Positions 57,290 to 57,463 of a stretch of 57,463 nt of DNA are shown here, in pieces. Made by a program: the position numbers and the translations under genes. Source of the DNA: a virus; IMG/VR virus record IMGVR_UViG_3300017763_000021, positions 1-57,463 of that record, one strand, 5' to 3'. The notes under the pieces were generated by a model. It was not told the DNA's origin and ran no database searches. It worked only from the letters and a program-made list of their open reading frames with translations. The stretch's first letter is position 1. Every line of letters starts with the position of its first letter.

Positions 57290-57463
57290 ATTACCACAGC
57301 CACAAAAGGATATTATTGTAAAAGCCTTACAAGTTTATCAAACTGCATTAAGAACACTAGAGGATAAAACAGATGATCAAGAATATACTGACTTTGATAT
57401 TACTGCTTTAACTGGAATGTTTAAGGACAGTGATGTTGATGTAAGAATTGAATTAGATGAAGA
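57273..57463 (+). CDS. N-terminal part of a gene cut by the window end
   Basis: ATG at 57273 opens a frame that runs to the window edge without a stop (63 codons): MKNTVKLPQPQKDIIVKALQ, then acidic sequence (LEDKTDDQEYTDFD). Soluble, helical start; not recognised. Confidence 0.55.
   Translation, partial: MKNTVKLPQPQKDIIVKALQVYQTALRTLEDKTDDQEYTDFDITALTGMFKDSDVDVRIELDE

Overview
The window is about 57 kb of AT-rich DNA from a T4-like tailed phage (contractile-tail myovirus). Nearly every gene lies on the + strand, and recognisable T4-family genes cover replication and recombination (split gp43 DNA polymerase, gp45 clamp, gp44 clamp loader, UvsX, gp41 helicase, gp46/gp47, RNase H, DNA ligase), nucleotide supply (NrdA, NrdB, dUTPase-like), late transcription (gp55-like sigma) and virion structure (gp4, gp15, gp16, gp17, gp18, gp19, gp20, gp21/22, gp23). 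The host is probably a member of the Bacteroidetes, likely a marine flavobacterium. This is inferred from A-rich start regions that mostly lack GGAGG, from very low GC, and from secreted proteins whose signal peptides end in NAQ.

Layout. Positions 1-900 hold small unknown early genes. Positions 1001-7072 hold a compact run that looks like a DNA-base or nucleotide modification island: DUF6378-like protein, two-domain SGNH-like protein, CitG-like triphosphoribosyl-transfer family protein, two paralogous proteins resembling the alpha-glutamyl/putrescinyl-thymine pyrophosphorylase or amino-acid:DNA transferase family, a fold-type II PLP enzyme and a dimeric dUTPase. Positions 7094-14315 hold a DNA polymerase split in two between motifs A and B, with nrdB, nrdA, an outer-membrane beta-barrel gene and the sliding clamp between the halves. 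Positions 14326-21295 hold UvsX, a 2OG-Fe(II) oxygenase, gp41, a gp33 candidate, gp47 and gp46. Positions 21340-33058 hold late genes: gp15, gp55, gp4, portal, core protein, a gp21-gp22 protease-scaffold fusion, major capsid and a long repeat-containing protein. Positions 33064-36552 return to replication functions and include the only convincing - strand gene. Positions 37217-50766 hold neck, terminase, sheath, tube, hub/chaperone and a very hydrophobic tape-measure-like protein. Positions 50816-57463 are a small-gene accessory region with a secreted repeat protein, a possible PD-(D/E)XK nuclease, DNA ligase and a zincless Fpg/Nei glycosylase.

Regulation. Three recurring promoter-like signals can be read. 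GATATATAA precedes structural genes and is a likely late promoter used by the gp55-like sigma. (N)GAAAC-N17/18-TATAAT precedes replication and other genes. GGTATATTAGTA, in two cases with an upstream TTTTTTATTGTC-like box, precedes early accessory genes. Strong intrinsic terminators separate the blocks, and several promoters are fused to the preceding terminator.

All identifications come from reading motifs by eye. No database or alignment was run, so family names below are recognition calls with stated confidence.
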